In this document: piece after piece, positions 39,128-52,146 of the stretch
How the letters are laid out: each line of letters begins with the position of its first letter
Position numbering within the stretch: position 1 is the stretch's first letter
From: Montifringilla adamsi
Taxonomy: Eukaryota; Chordata; Aves; Passeriformes; Passeridae
NCBI GenBank assembly: GCA_017590115.1
Contig: JAGGNK010008337.1
Span: 6,811,609 to 6,875,608 of the forward strand
Length of the DNA stretch: 64,000 bases
Direction: 5' to 3'
Translations under genes and position numbers: made by a program
The notes under the pieces: generated by a model
What the model saw: only the letters and a program-made list of their open reading frames with translations
The model's database searches: none
What the model was told of the DNA's origin: nothing

Positions 39128-41275
39128 AATATTGCTGGCAGGTCTGAGTGGTTACAGCTTCACACAGACTCTGATTTTGTCCCAGGCAACAGGAGGTAAG
39201 CTGGTTCCACATGGAAAGGAAAACAAGGGCAGCCTAAAGAAAATTATTTACTCTGACAGCTGTGTAGAGAACTTTGGATCTTTTGGTAGATGTTTGCTTA
39301 ACTTTCTTTGTTCTTCTCATCTATTTTTTGGAATTGTGCAGCAGCTGTGTGGCTTCTAGAGTTACATTAGGAATATGGGACTCCTTTAACTGGCCTACTC
39401 ATAGTAGTACTCACAGTAATGTTCATTACTTACTCATGCACTTCTTTCTATCTATGGCTATGATTTTAGGTTTTCATCTGGTAATTAAAATGGAAACAGA
39501 GCTTAGTTAATGTTGGAGCACACTGGTTTCAGAGAAGCTATGGTGATTTGCTGTGAAATATTCCATTGCATCAAGAGGAACAAGTGTGTTTTTTTGTAAT
39601 TGACCCTATTCACTTTGAATAACTGCATTGAGCTCAGCAGAGGAGAAATCTAGTCCAAAGTATTGTACCTTTTAAAAAATATTTGATTTGGGCAGGGAAG
39701 ACTTTATCTTACTTTTTCTTGAAGGAGTATCTAGCTCCTTGAAAAGAACATTAAATTCTGATTGGTAAACGATTTGTATATCTCTTTTATTCCTTTCAGT
39801 ATATTACTTAGATATAAGAGAATGAAAGTACTTGCTTCCCTATAAATTACTAGATGATAATCTGTATCTATCATTTTCCAATTTCGTTTTGGACAATGCA
39901 GCATATCATTTTTCCCCCCTTCTCTCTGTGATGTTTGAAAGAACCTTTTAATACAAATATGGTATAATTTAAAGGGTAATAATTTCTTGTATGTGATGCT
40001 ATAGCAGTGGAAGAATTTTTGCCCCCTTCTGTTTCATTTCTCTCTGTAATACAAACAGTAAACCTTCATTTTCAGGGAGTATCCCATATAGAAAATATAA
40101 TAGTTCATCATGCATTGTGACTTGCTTCTCTTACAAACCAAATTTTGGGTTTCTTAGTTCAATGAAGTAGCACTTCTAGGTCACTCATTAAGGAATGTGC
40201 TATTCAGTGTGAATAATTTTATGCCACTTCTGTATGGGGAAGGCCTGGTTCAGAAACCCCTGAGCTAAATAAGAGCTGATATAAATGTCAGCACATTGTT
40301 TTAGCTACCAGCCAGCTGGTACTGTGTTTTCTTTATCCATTTTCTTGTTTCTCAGTTTTGACAAACAAAAATGTATTTCTAAACCACAAATGACGCCGTG
40401 TGAAGTGTTTGGCATTTTGGAAAAATGAAAAATTATTATATATTTTTATGAAAAAATATAGCATAGGAATATCTAGAATTTAAGATTAAGGAAAACAGGT
40501 GCATCCTTAGGATGAGAGTAAATGGACTGTTGAAGTGGTGACCAGTGTGAGGCGTGTAGTTTCAGCTTTATGTACCAGCTCATTATCCGGTGTTGGAAAA
40601 ATGGAGTATCAGTTTTATGCAGAATGCTTATCACCGTAAATTGCCCAGTGTAGGCTGTGAGCTGCAGACAGTGCAATCATAATAGCTTCCAAACCGATGC
40701 ACTTTTATGGATTCAGAGCATTAGTCATTCTCTTATGCCCTTAATTACCATTAGGTAGTTACACTTGTGTCTGTAATAGGTGCTAAACATTCTGCCACTG
40801 ATAGGTTTTTAACTATTCTTTTTGTTGCAGCAGTAAACATGCTATAGTTGACTGTTAGGAGGCCAGAACATTATTTTTTAGCCTAGTGCCATTAGGAACA
40901 TGTCCATGACATTTTGAGTTGTATTTGCAGGTTGGTTGTAGCCTTCTCAGTCTGGTTTGGTTTTCAGGGTGGCTTTTTCCTGTCTTTAGGAATGAGAGTA
41001 GAGAACAATTCTGTTGCTAAGCTATTGCTTAATTAAGAGGTGATGGGTTTTTTTCCCTTTTTGCCTAGTTTACAAAGTGAGAAAGGGAGGAAACCTGATA
41101 GATTTTTCACAGTACTAGAAACAATATAGAAGAGACAAGTGATGCTGTTTATGTTCTGGCCATGCCACTCTGTGCCCTAGAAATCTTCTGTTGTGTTTTG
41201 CTATCAACATTATAAGCTACAATTTACTATTTTTCAGTAAAGCAATGAATCACTGATGTATATTAGGCCCTTCCC

Positions 41276-41297
41276 AAAAAAAAAAAAAAAAAAAAAA
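41276..41297. repeat. Poly-A run (22)
   Basis: Twenty-two A in a row on the plus strand. No recognisable retrocopy lies upstream; an agtaaag motif about 40 bases before is a poor polyadenylation signal. Confidence 0.93.
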
Positions 41298-44249
41298 GTG
41301 AGATTCAAACCTCCCTTTTAATAAAAGCTGCTAGCCATAATTCAGGTAACAAGAATACTTATTGGCAATGCTTCCCTGTCATTCCTAATGGGGATTTCAT
41401 GTTATGGAATCCTAGACCCGTCTCTCAGTTGTGTAGTGTGGTGTAGTTGTCAATTTTTTATTGACTATAAGTTAACAGAAGCAGTGACTGTGGTTACCCT
41501 GATTGGTGGTCAAGAGTTAGAGAATGTACAACTGACAAATTTGAGTGTAACTCCCCACAAATATTTTCAGTTGATATTTTCCAATATTGTACACAAGTGA
41601 TGTGGGAATATGTAACTACTCTAGCCTTGGATTTCTTTAATAATGCCAGCATATTCAAAATGGTCCTGCTAAGGGCAGTCAGTGGTGTTCTGGCTCTGGA
41701 ATTTGAGGCATTTGAGGGTAAAGAATTAGCTTTCAAATCCTTTCTTAACTTTTTCCATGTTTTCAAGAATCTCTTTCCTAGTCGTTGACCTTCTTCTGAG
41801 TTTTCCATGTTGATTACATGGCATTTATGCTGACCTTAACTAAGCTGAGCATTTTCTGAAAAGGAATAAATAGAAACATTTCTCCATCAGCACTAATGCC
41901 AATCAAACATAGGCTTAAAGTTCATAAAAATATATTAATTTTAAATTGCATATGATTTCAAGAAATTATCTACTTTTAAAAAATTGGATTTGATAACAAG
42001 TTATGTTTGCTTGATAGACCAATTTTCACAAATTATTGAAGTTTCATGGTATCAAAGCTTTCTGCTAGGAAGAGGTCACCTTGATATTTGTACTGAATAA
42101 ATTTCAGCCTTGGCTCCACATTTTATCATTCTTGATATCTTAAATTTTCCCTTACCTCCACAGTTTTTTTAATCTACTTATTTTTATTATTTGTTTTTAT
42201 GACTTACTGTCAACATATTTCACTGATTTTTTACTTACTAAACAAAATGGTTCTGTCTGAATTTCATGTGTAGCCTTAATTTTGTAACTTTTAATGTATG
42301 ATCTGTGCTATTTAGGTTGCTCTGTATTTATTGCTTGTTTTTGTCACTGCCTACTAACTACATTAATGTCTACAGATCTCTAAATTGTAAGGCTGCTCTC
42401 TTCCCCAAAAATGTCAGGACTGATGATGAAACTCTCTTTCTTTTCCTTCATGATAAATCTAAATATCCACAGAGTAAACGCTAGAAGATAATCATGGGCT
42501 TCAGTCCTCTCCTGAATTATCTGTCTATAATTTTCAGTGCTTAAGACAGTATCGTCACATTAGCACACATTAGATGCAGTTATTTAAAAGACACTTTGTT
42601 TTATCAAAAACCACCAAAACCACCACCATCAAACACCCAGAAAGTCCCATCTAAGTACTGTTTTACTCCAGTTCCAGCTGCTGTGAGAATGCTCAGCCCA
42701 CAGCTGCCCCAAGCAGGGACTCATGGCCTCCTCAGGTCTGTCAGTCCACCTCCTAGCCAAACCATTTCAATCCCAAAAAGTGTGGCTGGGTGAAAAACCA
42801 CCCACACTGAAACTGTTGAATCCAATCCAACCCACTGATTTGGGCCAAAGCAAAGGATGCCCACACAAATGGTTCAGCCAGCAGGTCTGAGCATGGAGTA
42901 ACTCCTGGGGGAGCAAGGGTGTGGCAGTTGCACCTTCATTTCTTAGAACTGGATTTAGAAGGTAATGTTTTTCCACATTCTGAACTTGCTTTGTTTCAAC
43001 TGGTTTGTGGCTTTTTTATTTGTTACTGGATTTTTGAAAAGTATCAAAATAGCCTTTCAAGGCATCAGTTCTTTTTAGTGTGTTTCTGGTGGTATTATCC
43101 CATTCAGCACGTGAGAAAGGTAGATGTGGAATCTGACGGGAAATCATAAGAAACAAAATTGGTGTTAAAATTTTAGCACAAGAAATCTCCCAGAAGCTCA
43201 CACATTCATTGTTTCCTCCCTTGACTCTGTTATTGCATGCAAGCTCTTTGAAATGTGTTCTAAGCAGTTTTTAAACTGTTTGCAAAAGTATGTCTGGCTG
43301 CTAACATTTTTTCCTTCTTCCTGCTCTTTCAATCTGTTTAGAGGATTTTTTTCCAAATTCCTGCTAGAGAGGGGATGCCTTAATTTGACTTTTGGTGTTT
43401 GCATGAACTCAGATAACCTGCAGCAATTAGTCTTCTGGTTTCTTCAAATTATTGTTTCACAGAGGTTTAATTGTAATCTCCTATTTCCTAAGGAATACAA
43501 ATCCTTCTTCCTTAACCTTTCTGAATTTTAGAGATCCTTCTTTCATTTGGATGCTCACCACTTTATTTCTGTATTCCTAGAATACTTTTAAGTTAAGACT
43601 GCTGGTTATACAGTGGTTTCAACATAGCTTGATTAGTACCCGTTACAGTGCTAGTATAATTTATATTTATTTATTCTTAAATGGGTTTATATAGAAACAG
43701 TGCCTTTCCTTTTTGTAATAATTTTAGATAATAATATTCAGATTTTCAGTTGCATAACACCACAAACTTTGAGTAAGTTATTCTTTTTCTGTCTCCTAGT
43801 AGTTACTGTAAGTTCATCAGGTTTTACTTTTATCAGTTCCAAACTTCATGAGATTATTTTGTGAAGTTCATATATAAATATGTATAATACTCATAAAAAT
43901 GGGAATTGATCTCATTGGATTTGACTCATCAGAACTGTGAGTTTTCCTGCTTTTCTGGGAGGCCCTTTCTTTAATTGATCTCTAAATAACAACCATATTT
44001 TTTTGTAGAATGACAGTCTCTTGGTTTTGTAAATCTAACTGGAAATGTCCAGCTACAATTGGTGTGTGTGACCCCAAGTACCTTATCTTGATCTCACCAG
44101 TACAAGTACTCTCTTACCTTGGTTTTCCATCCCCTTCCTTTCTTTTTCTGCATGTGACTGGGACTTCTTTTTGCAGGCTTTCAAGTTGTGTGTGTTGGTG
44201 AAGAAAAAAGAGTAGAACATATAAAGTGTTTAATGGCAGAGGAATCTGT

Positions 44250-44565
44250 GGTTGTATGGTGGCTTGATGTTGGCTAACAGATGCCCACCCAGCCACTTGC
44301 TTTATTCTCTTCCTCCTCAGCAGGACAGGGGGACAGACAAGATGAAGAAATATGTGCACTAAGATGAAGATAGGGAGATGACTTGCCAAGTACCATAATA
44401 GGCAAAACAGTCCTAATTTGGGGAAAATTAATTTAATGTATTGTCACTTAAAATAGGTTTACATAGTGAGATGCAGAGAGTCTTCTCTGAACTCCACTTT
44501 TTCCAGGCTCAATATCACACCCTCACTCCCAAATCTTCTTCCACTTCCACTTCCTGCAAGAGGAG
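44250..44565 (-). mobile_element. Decayed, truncated endogenous retrovirus LTR, minus strand
   Basis: This is a more diverged copy of a second avian LTR type, recognised from memory. Diagnostic blocks are tcctcagcaggacaggggga near 44310, gggagatgacttgcca near 44373, ggcaaaacagtcctaa near 44401, ttggggaaaattaatttaat near 44417 and the ccaggctcaatatcac stretch near 44504. On the minus strand the attaaattaat block supplies an ATTAAA-type polyadenylation signal, so the low-coordinate part is R/U5 and the U3 side is truncated near 44565. No internal retroviral genes were seen. Its greater divergence suggests it is older than the LTR at 12706. Confidence 0.75.
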
Positions 44566-47500
44566 TTTGCAGAACTGTTTCTAATTTTTTTAACCCTCAC
44601 TCCCAGGTACTGTTATTCCCTTTCTAGATTTTGACCCATGCATTGATACATACATGCAACTTTCCATCCTTTGTGCAGTTTTGGGGGTTTTTTAAACTGA
44701 TTTCTGTTCCCAGAGATGTGAGGAAAACTGAGCTGTGGAGGTTAGTGTCTGCATACCAATAATTCACTGAAATAATCCCAACCCAACTCAATATTGCACT
44801 GGTATTTTTCACAATCTACAGATATGCAGCTGTCATGATAAAGTGAACTATCTTGAGTGTAATTTTATGTGTAGTGAGGACACTTTGATAAAATTAATGA
44901 AAATCACATTGACTAAACTGATCCCTAAGCTTGATTCTAAGTCTAATATTATTTTTGGATATGTAACAAGCTCTTTTGAATTGACAATTTCTTTTTACCT
45001 ATCCCTCAATTTAAAATCTCTATTTGCCCTCATTTGCCTCATTGTTTAACAATCAATGAGGTTTCTCCATGCAAAGCATTTAATGCTTTCCCACATCCCT
45101 TCTGCTAATCTGCCTGGGGTATCATGTTTCTGAGAGGATTAGTTGTGTTTGACTGTGGCATGGACCTGCCTTGAAAGGGTGGTTTTCCCCAGGTGTAGTG
45201 TGGGTGATCTCATGCCCACCATACACAACCTAAATTTATTAAAGTGCTAGAACAAACAACCCCTTTTCAGCCACATGGCCACATTCAGAAGGAAATTGAG
45301 GTGGGAGGTCAATTTTCACTTTAAGACTAGGTTTGGAGATGCCTGGGTTTTTAAGTGGATGTCTTTAAATCTCACTTGTCTGACAAGTAGTAAGAAATTT
45401 ACATTTAAATTGTCCAGATCAGGTTCTTATTTATACTGCATTGTTGGACAAAAGAGATTTCTCAGTCTTCCAAATCCTTCGCTGCTTGATCTGACCAACC
45501 ATAGCACTGGTTCCTTTGTTTCAAATCTGGACGTTCCTTCTAACTACAGTAATTGCCAATGTCTCTGTCATTGCTTTTTCCCCTCTCTCAATTTGAATAT
45601 TGTTCAAAATTATTTGATAAATATGTGTGTTTGGGCTTTATGTTTCCCCCTGAAGAGTGGCATCTCACAAAACTGAAAATTTTACTTTAAGGCTGGATTT
45701 ACCACTGTTGGCCTAATCCGAAATTTTGATGCTCGTTACACCTTTCTGAAGGCTAGGAAATCCCATTCCTTCCTAAAGCAGCCCATGTTTGCTCATATAA
45801 TGTTTAAAAAAATAAATTTTAAAAACCCCAACAATACACTGGCAACTTACCAGAACACATGTTGAAAATGCTACTTAAAACAAGTTCAATAAGACTTAAA
45901 GTTCATATCAAGACTAAATTGGATTTGAGTTTCTGGAATTGCATGTGCCATTAACTGGCTATTTAATTTCCTTTTTGATTGAAGAATGCAAGACTCAATA
46001 AAAGCATAATTGTGAGTGAAATGCAAATTAGAGATGTTAGGGGACATCATATTTGTAACAAAAACTTGTTTAACGATTAATACTGTGATCTTTTGAAACA
46101 CTGAATTATTCTGATGAGGTCTGGATTATTTTGTTGATCAGCTACCAGTACTGGGTTTAAAAAGCAACTGCTTCTTGTGGGGATTGTTAGTCAAAAGTGT
46201 TCTGATGAGGGTGTTCCAAGTGATTAGGTTATTTTCATATTTTACCCATTAATGTTTTTTTACACCCTTTAGCATTTGAGATCTTGCTAAGAGCATCAGA
46301 AGTGTGTAATGCACCATTGTAACCAGGCCGGTTTGCTTAAATCAGAGTTTAAAATTTCAATTTTTCCTTACTCTTGCTTTAATCAAGTTTTTCCCATTAT
46401 TCCATATTTTAACAGTTTTCTAACCAGTTTTAATCTGTTGTGTATAGTGCTGTAATCTCAGAACACGCAGAAAGGTTTTTCAGTGCAGGGTTGGGAGGAA
46501 GGTTGAAGAGGCGTTAGTGGATTCCATGTAGTTTTTATTGAAAAAGTTGTTGCTGCAATACATCCTGAAATGAAGATAAATAGTGTAGATTGCCTGGTTG
46601 CTGATAGATACAGGAGCATAAAATCAAATAAGGCAATCAAATTGTGACCCTTGCAGGACAAAAAAGAAGGATATGTGGAGCTGACCTCTTGCCAGGCAAA
46701 TGACTACTGCAGAAATGAAGCAGCATCTGGGCAAGGGGAAAAAATTCTTTCTCTTAAAAAATTAATGCATAAAATCGTTGAGATAGTGCAATGATGCATC
46801 AAGTCCAACAACCTGCACAAGCACTTTTTTTATCAGCTACATGTAGTATGTGTTCAAGTAGCATGAATTGCCTTTCTGTACAGTGAAGAACAATCCATTC
46901 AGCATCAAATTTAGAATGCACCCCTCTCTGTTACTCCCAAGTGTACTGGCATTTTTGAACTCCAGATTGGATGGAAATATTTCAGTTTTGAGTTGTTGTG
47001 GATTTCCTGAATACAATAGCTGCTGGTGTGACCCTTTAGTATGGTTTACTGCAGTCTGAGGCAAGAATTGAAAAAAAATCCGCTGTGTGAATAATAAAGA
47101 CAAAACAAGAATCAATAATGTATTTGTTAAAAAGAACTAAACTAAGTAGATTAAATGTGCCAGACATAGTGTCTTGCTTTTTCACCCAACCTGCCCTATA
47201 ACTTTCTTCCTCATATGTCTTTTGGGGAAAAAAGATAAAAGGACATCTTTATTTCCTTTTTTTTTTTTTCCTTCTTTCACAAGGAGTAAGTATATATTGT
47301 TTCAGCTGATTATGTGCTCTTAGGAAATCTTTGATTTCCCTTGGAGAGGAGATAAGAACAGTGCTTCAGTAGAAATAATGTCAGATAGTTTTGTTTGTTC
47401 TTGTTCATGGATGGCCTTCCCCAAATACTCTGTTGGTTTTAGATAATCCAGCTAGGTCTTTGTGTTGCAGCTGCTAGAGCAATTGAACATGGTGGAAGTG

Positions 47501-50500
47501 ATTTAAAGGCTAGAGCTGGGCTGGCAACGCTGTCTGTGTTCTTTATGTGATTTTGGTTTTTTTTCACTATTGCCTGTGCATGTTTTATTCCTCTGAAGTT
47601 TCTCAGACTTTCTGTGCTGCCATTTTCCTTCCTTTTGCTGTGGTGGCTTATGTCCATTACATACCTGTGTTTCCCCTAGTTCTTGTAACTCCTGTCATGC
47701 TGTGCTGCCTGTTCGAGACAAAGTACTGAGAGCTCCAGCAAAGCCAGTAGCTCTGATCTTTTCTCTAGCATTCAGCCCTTCTTCCCAAAATCATACTCCC
47801 CGTCTTCCAGCAAGAGGTTCCATGCTCCCTCCCTCTCCTCCTCTTCCTCCACCTCAGTCTGCTGCTCCTCAGTGCATTTTCCTGGCTCCTGCTGTCTGCA
47901 CAAAGATCCATCAGCAGGAAGAGTGAGCCTCTCATGGCAATTCCTACCCTTTCTCCCCCTGCCCAGCCTGTGGTGGCAGATATATCAGTAGACATCCAAA
48001 ACTCAGCAAGGAGTGGCACATCAAGAATATCTCTGCTTCAGATAAGGCTTCAATTAGAGCCTGCAATCAATAGCAAAATGCCATGAGGAGCAGCGCTTGG
48101 CAAGGTACAGAATCATTACTTTATTCCCAGTGCTGAACAGATCATCCCTTGGTTCTTAGAGACAGTGTGTGTCAAGGAGGGCTTGGGATAGTGTCAGTGT
48201 AGGTTGAGGAGGTCCAATGCCCTGGACCACACATTTCAATAGCAAGTACCAGTTTAAAGTGGAATTCAGCGCGTGTGGGTGCATGGGGGTTGGTTTGGTT
48301 GGGTTTTATTCTCCTGTGGCCTCAGCAAGACATTTTAGGAAGGTAGGATTGATTCCTTACACTTAGCTGCACTTGAGAACAACAGGGCATTTTTATTTAA
48401 ATCAGTGGGTAGAATAAATATTTAACCGCGTTGGAATTGTAACTCCACTGAAGCCAATATCCCATTGCTGTGCAATTCAGTGTATGATGGGAGATTTCAC
48501 AGCTGACTTGTGCTTTACACTTTGTTTCAAATTACTTTGGCTGTATTATGTTGCCACCCTAAAACCCAACTTGCTTGTTATATGTGGCAAAATAGAAGAT
48601 TTAATACTCTGCATTAGGAAGCTCATGTACACTTTGAGATCTTTTTCAATTAACATTTCTTTGTACAACAGTTGTTTCTGGAATAGCAATTCTGGTTATG
48701 GTATAAAGTGTATTTAAAGGAGAATGATGTGCTTGAGCTCAGGAACAGCTGCATACATGTGTTTAAACAGCTGTGTACTTTACACAGACATTGCATATAC
48801 ACTCTCATAGGCAGATTTTATAATTGCAAAACTACCTGTGTGTGTAGATCTTCTTGCATTTGCATTGTGTAGGCTTTCTCCTCCCATAGGAGAATGCTAA
48901 TGGCCAGAGCAGTGGGATCTTTTTGCTTTCAGTGTTGCGTTGGTGTCTGTCTGCTCTTTCCCCTACTGTGATCATCTTGAAGCCTAATTTTCTGCTTGGG
49001 CATTAGAAATTCCCTGACAGACAGAAAAGCTCCATCACACAGCACAGTAAACAGCACAGCTACAAAGCAGTCTTGCTTCCCAGAGTCTCCAAGTATTGCT
49101 TGCAATGTTTTTATTACAAGACTGCCACAGAATCCATTTCTCTATGATGTATACCCTGCAAGCATACTCCTTTACAAGTGCTGGAAAAGTGAAACCAAAA
49201 CCTAGACTTCTAATAAAAAAAAAAAAAAATCTACTACTACTGCAGAAAAGTGAAATTCTTACACACATGCAGCTCCCCTTCAGAACAGCATTATGACACT
49301 TCTTGCAGCAAGGTACTTGTAGGGGAGCACTGTTCCTCCTCAGTAGTCCAAGTGTAAATGCATTTTCACTAAAACTTTTTCCCCCTTCCAATGCTAATAA
49401 GTATCAAACAACTCAGTAAACTTGAAATCTAATTTTTCTTCAGTGGAATCTTTAGACTTACTGGTGCAAGCCTCTGCTCACATGACTTACATGGTTAAAG
49501 TGCATGTCTCTGTTCAGCTGACACTTGTAACACAGTTATATGGCAGGTATTTTTCCAAGGATATCAACATGGCAGAGTGTGAAGTGAAGCATGGTGTGAT
49601 ATTGTGTATTTCAAAGAAAACAGCTGTGACCAAGTTCATCTTGCATTGTAGCCACCTTTTGGCAAACAGCTTATTTCAGCCGCAGCTCTAAGCTGAGCCC
49701 AGATATACAACAGAGGAGCACCTGAGCTGTAGATGGTGCAGGAGAGTTGATGTGCTGATCAGACAAGAGGCCCCTGTCAGCCAGCACACCCCTCCTGACA
49801 AGCCAAAGCTGATCAAGCCCTGTTACCAAGAGAATCCATGTATCTTGACCTCCAACTTGTCTTTATTTTACTGGCTTGTGTGAGTTTCATCATTCTCCCT
49901 GGTGCCAGCATTGACCCTGACTGACTTAACCAGGGATCCCTGTCTTACCCAGTGCACTTCTGTGGATGAAGAAAGGCTCTCCCTTATTTCAATTCTGTAC
50001 CAGCTTTGTGTCACTGTATCAGAGCAGAAAAGTTCTTCTGAGTTTCTTTATTAACCACCTTCCACCAGGTGCATCTGTCATGTCAGTTGAATGCAAGTGG
50101 AAATGTTTCTTCAGGAACTGCACGTAGTTTTCTGTTGCTGCTGAATTTTTTCACTCAAGGAAAAAATTCAGAGGTAGAGGTTTGTACCTTTCGTGGGAGC
50201 AATTGAGAAGCATATAATGATTTCTTCATAATAATGTTTTGTTTATGCATTTTGTAAATGTCTTATTTCCCCTTCTTTATTTTACATGAATGATAACTAA
50301 TTACTGTAGCACAGTCTGTGAAGGATACAGTGAATTGGTGCAGCTTTGTTTCTTGGGTAACAGAAAGGTTACTGGCTTTTCACAGTACTTAATTCCCCTT
50401 TCTTAGAGTTAGTTTTTGAGTGGACAGCAAATAAGGTTTTCTCTGTCTGAATGAGTTCAATAAGGCAAGGTAGGTTATTTAGCAGAAGATTCATGGCTCT

Positions 50501-52075
50501 TCAGTTTAGTCTTCAACATAGCTGATCCAAATGAGGGTACTTTCTTTCCAAGTTAGGAGAGTCCACAAAAAATGATCAAGGTAGGAACTTTGTTTGTCCA
50601 ATCACTATGACAATGGTTATTTAAAAAAAAAAAAAGAAAAAGAAGAATGAGTGAAAAAAAGCAAAAAGCTCAAGATTAGAAATACAATAAGCTTTTTTGG
50701 TAGAATACTATAATCTCTTTCCAAACAGAATGGATTTACCATGGTAATGGGAATCAACATGAATTCATGAGTGAACTCATTTTGACTGCTAAAATACATC
50801 TCTGACAAGATGATTATATGGGATCACTTGCAAGATTATCTGTTTATTTCACAGCCGAAGGACAAGTGGATGTATTGAGTTAACCCTACCTCAGGCATGC
50901 TGGGCTGTGCATCTCATTTGTTCCCTTTTATTTCTAAGCACTGTGATCTGCGTTGCCAATAGCTGGCCTTAACCCACATGGCCATAATGAAGCACAGTTA
51001 TTTATGTGTTGGTTGTGATTCAGAAGGTATTTACAGTACCAACAATAATATCAGGTTTCAGAACATGTATGGAATAAATTCGAAGTACCTTTTTTCCCTT
51101 TTTTCTCTTCTTTCCCACTTATTTACTTTATAGCATCTTTGTATTCCATGCCATCTGGTGCTGATGATTCCCACATAGCAAGTACTTGATGCACGGTGGA
51201 GATACCCTGTCATACTGACTGCAGAGATGGCCTTCAATACAGTCCCCCAGTTTAAAAATGTGACAAGCTACTATTTGGAGAGCATCATTTATATATCTGT
51301 AAACATACTGACAAATTTATAAACTTAAAACATGGAAGTTTTTCCATTTTAACAGTCTTGTTGATTAAGCTGTGGGACTCAGGGTTGATTTTAGCACACA
51401 GGAACAGTCTGCAAACTGTTACATCTTGATATATGCACAAATATGCCAGTGTAGATATTTTTCTGAGAAAAATATGAAAATACATAATGATTATTTGTGT
51501 TGATGTGCATTTGGTTATTTTCGTGATTTGCTTCAAAATTAAACCATTAAAACTGGCAAATAAGAATATTAAGCCCATGACGAACCTTTTAGAATCCATA
51601 GAGGAGGGAAAATTTGAAATTAATAAAAACCTGCCTAGCACTTAGGCTGCGGTAGCAAAAAAAGGATGTAGATCTTTTTTTACCAGGAGGGGTTGATTTA
51701 CAGAAAACATTAGGCATCTCAGTTGAACTGACGAATTGTAATTCTTATCGCTACAGCTACTGAAGTGATTTTTCTGGATTGACATTTGCTTGTTAGTATT
51801 ATAGCCCTCCTGTTATAATCTGTTATCTTAATCCTCAGGTAGATCATAATAAAGTTTGATTACTTAATACCTATGTTTTGTTAATGGGCTTTTCATGGAG
51901 AAGTGGCATTACCTGATTGTAAGTTAGACATTCCTTGTAAGATTGGATCAAGCCCAGTAAAAGAGGCAGATAAAGCTACCAGTATCTCCACGAAGTTTGG
52001 GAGTCCCTGAAATAGATTTCTGTTAGTTTTGTGTCTCAAAACCCTTTTGCTCTGTTATGCTTTGAAGAACATTGT
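44566..52075. other. Intron stretch, nothing recognised
   Basis: A pyrimidine-rich patch lies at 47790-47880 and GC-richer patches at 47690-48010 and 49690-50010. None matched a family I recognise. Confidence 0.55.
49215..49229. repeat. Poly-A run (15)
   Basis: Fifteen A in a row in intron. Confidence 0.88.
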
Positions 52076-52146
52076 GCAGGGCTGGAGTTGGACTCTGTGA
52101 TCCTTGTGGGTACGTTTCAACTCAGAATACTCCATGATTTTGTGGA
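52076..52146 (+). mobile_element. CR1 LINE 3' tail fragment, plus strand
   Basis: The sequence ggctggagttggactctgtg, atccttgtgggtacgtttca and actcagaatactccatgatt matches a CR1 3' end subtype with the tccttgtgggt variant. It is short and 5'-truncated. Confidence 0.85.

Noticed and set aside
41276..41297. Long poly-A run as the tail of a processed pseudogene
   Set aside because: No canonical AATAAA at the right distance, no recognisable gene sequence upstream and no flanking direct repeats seen.
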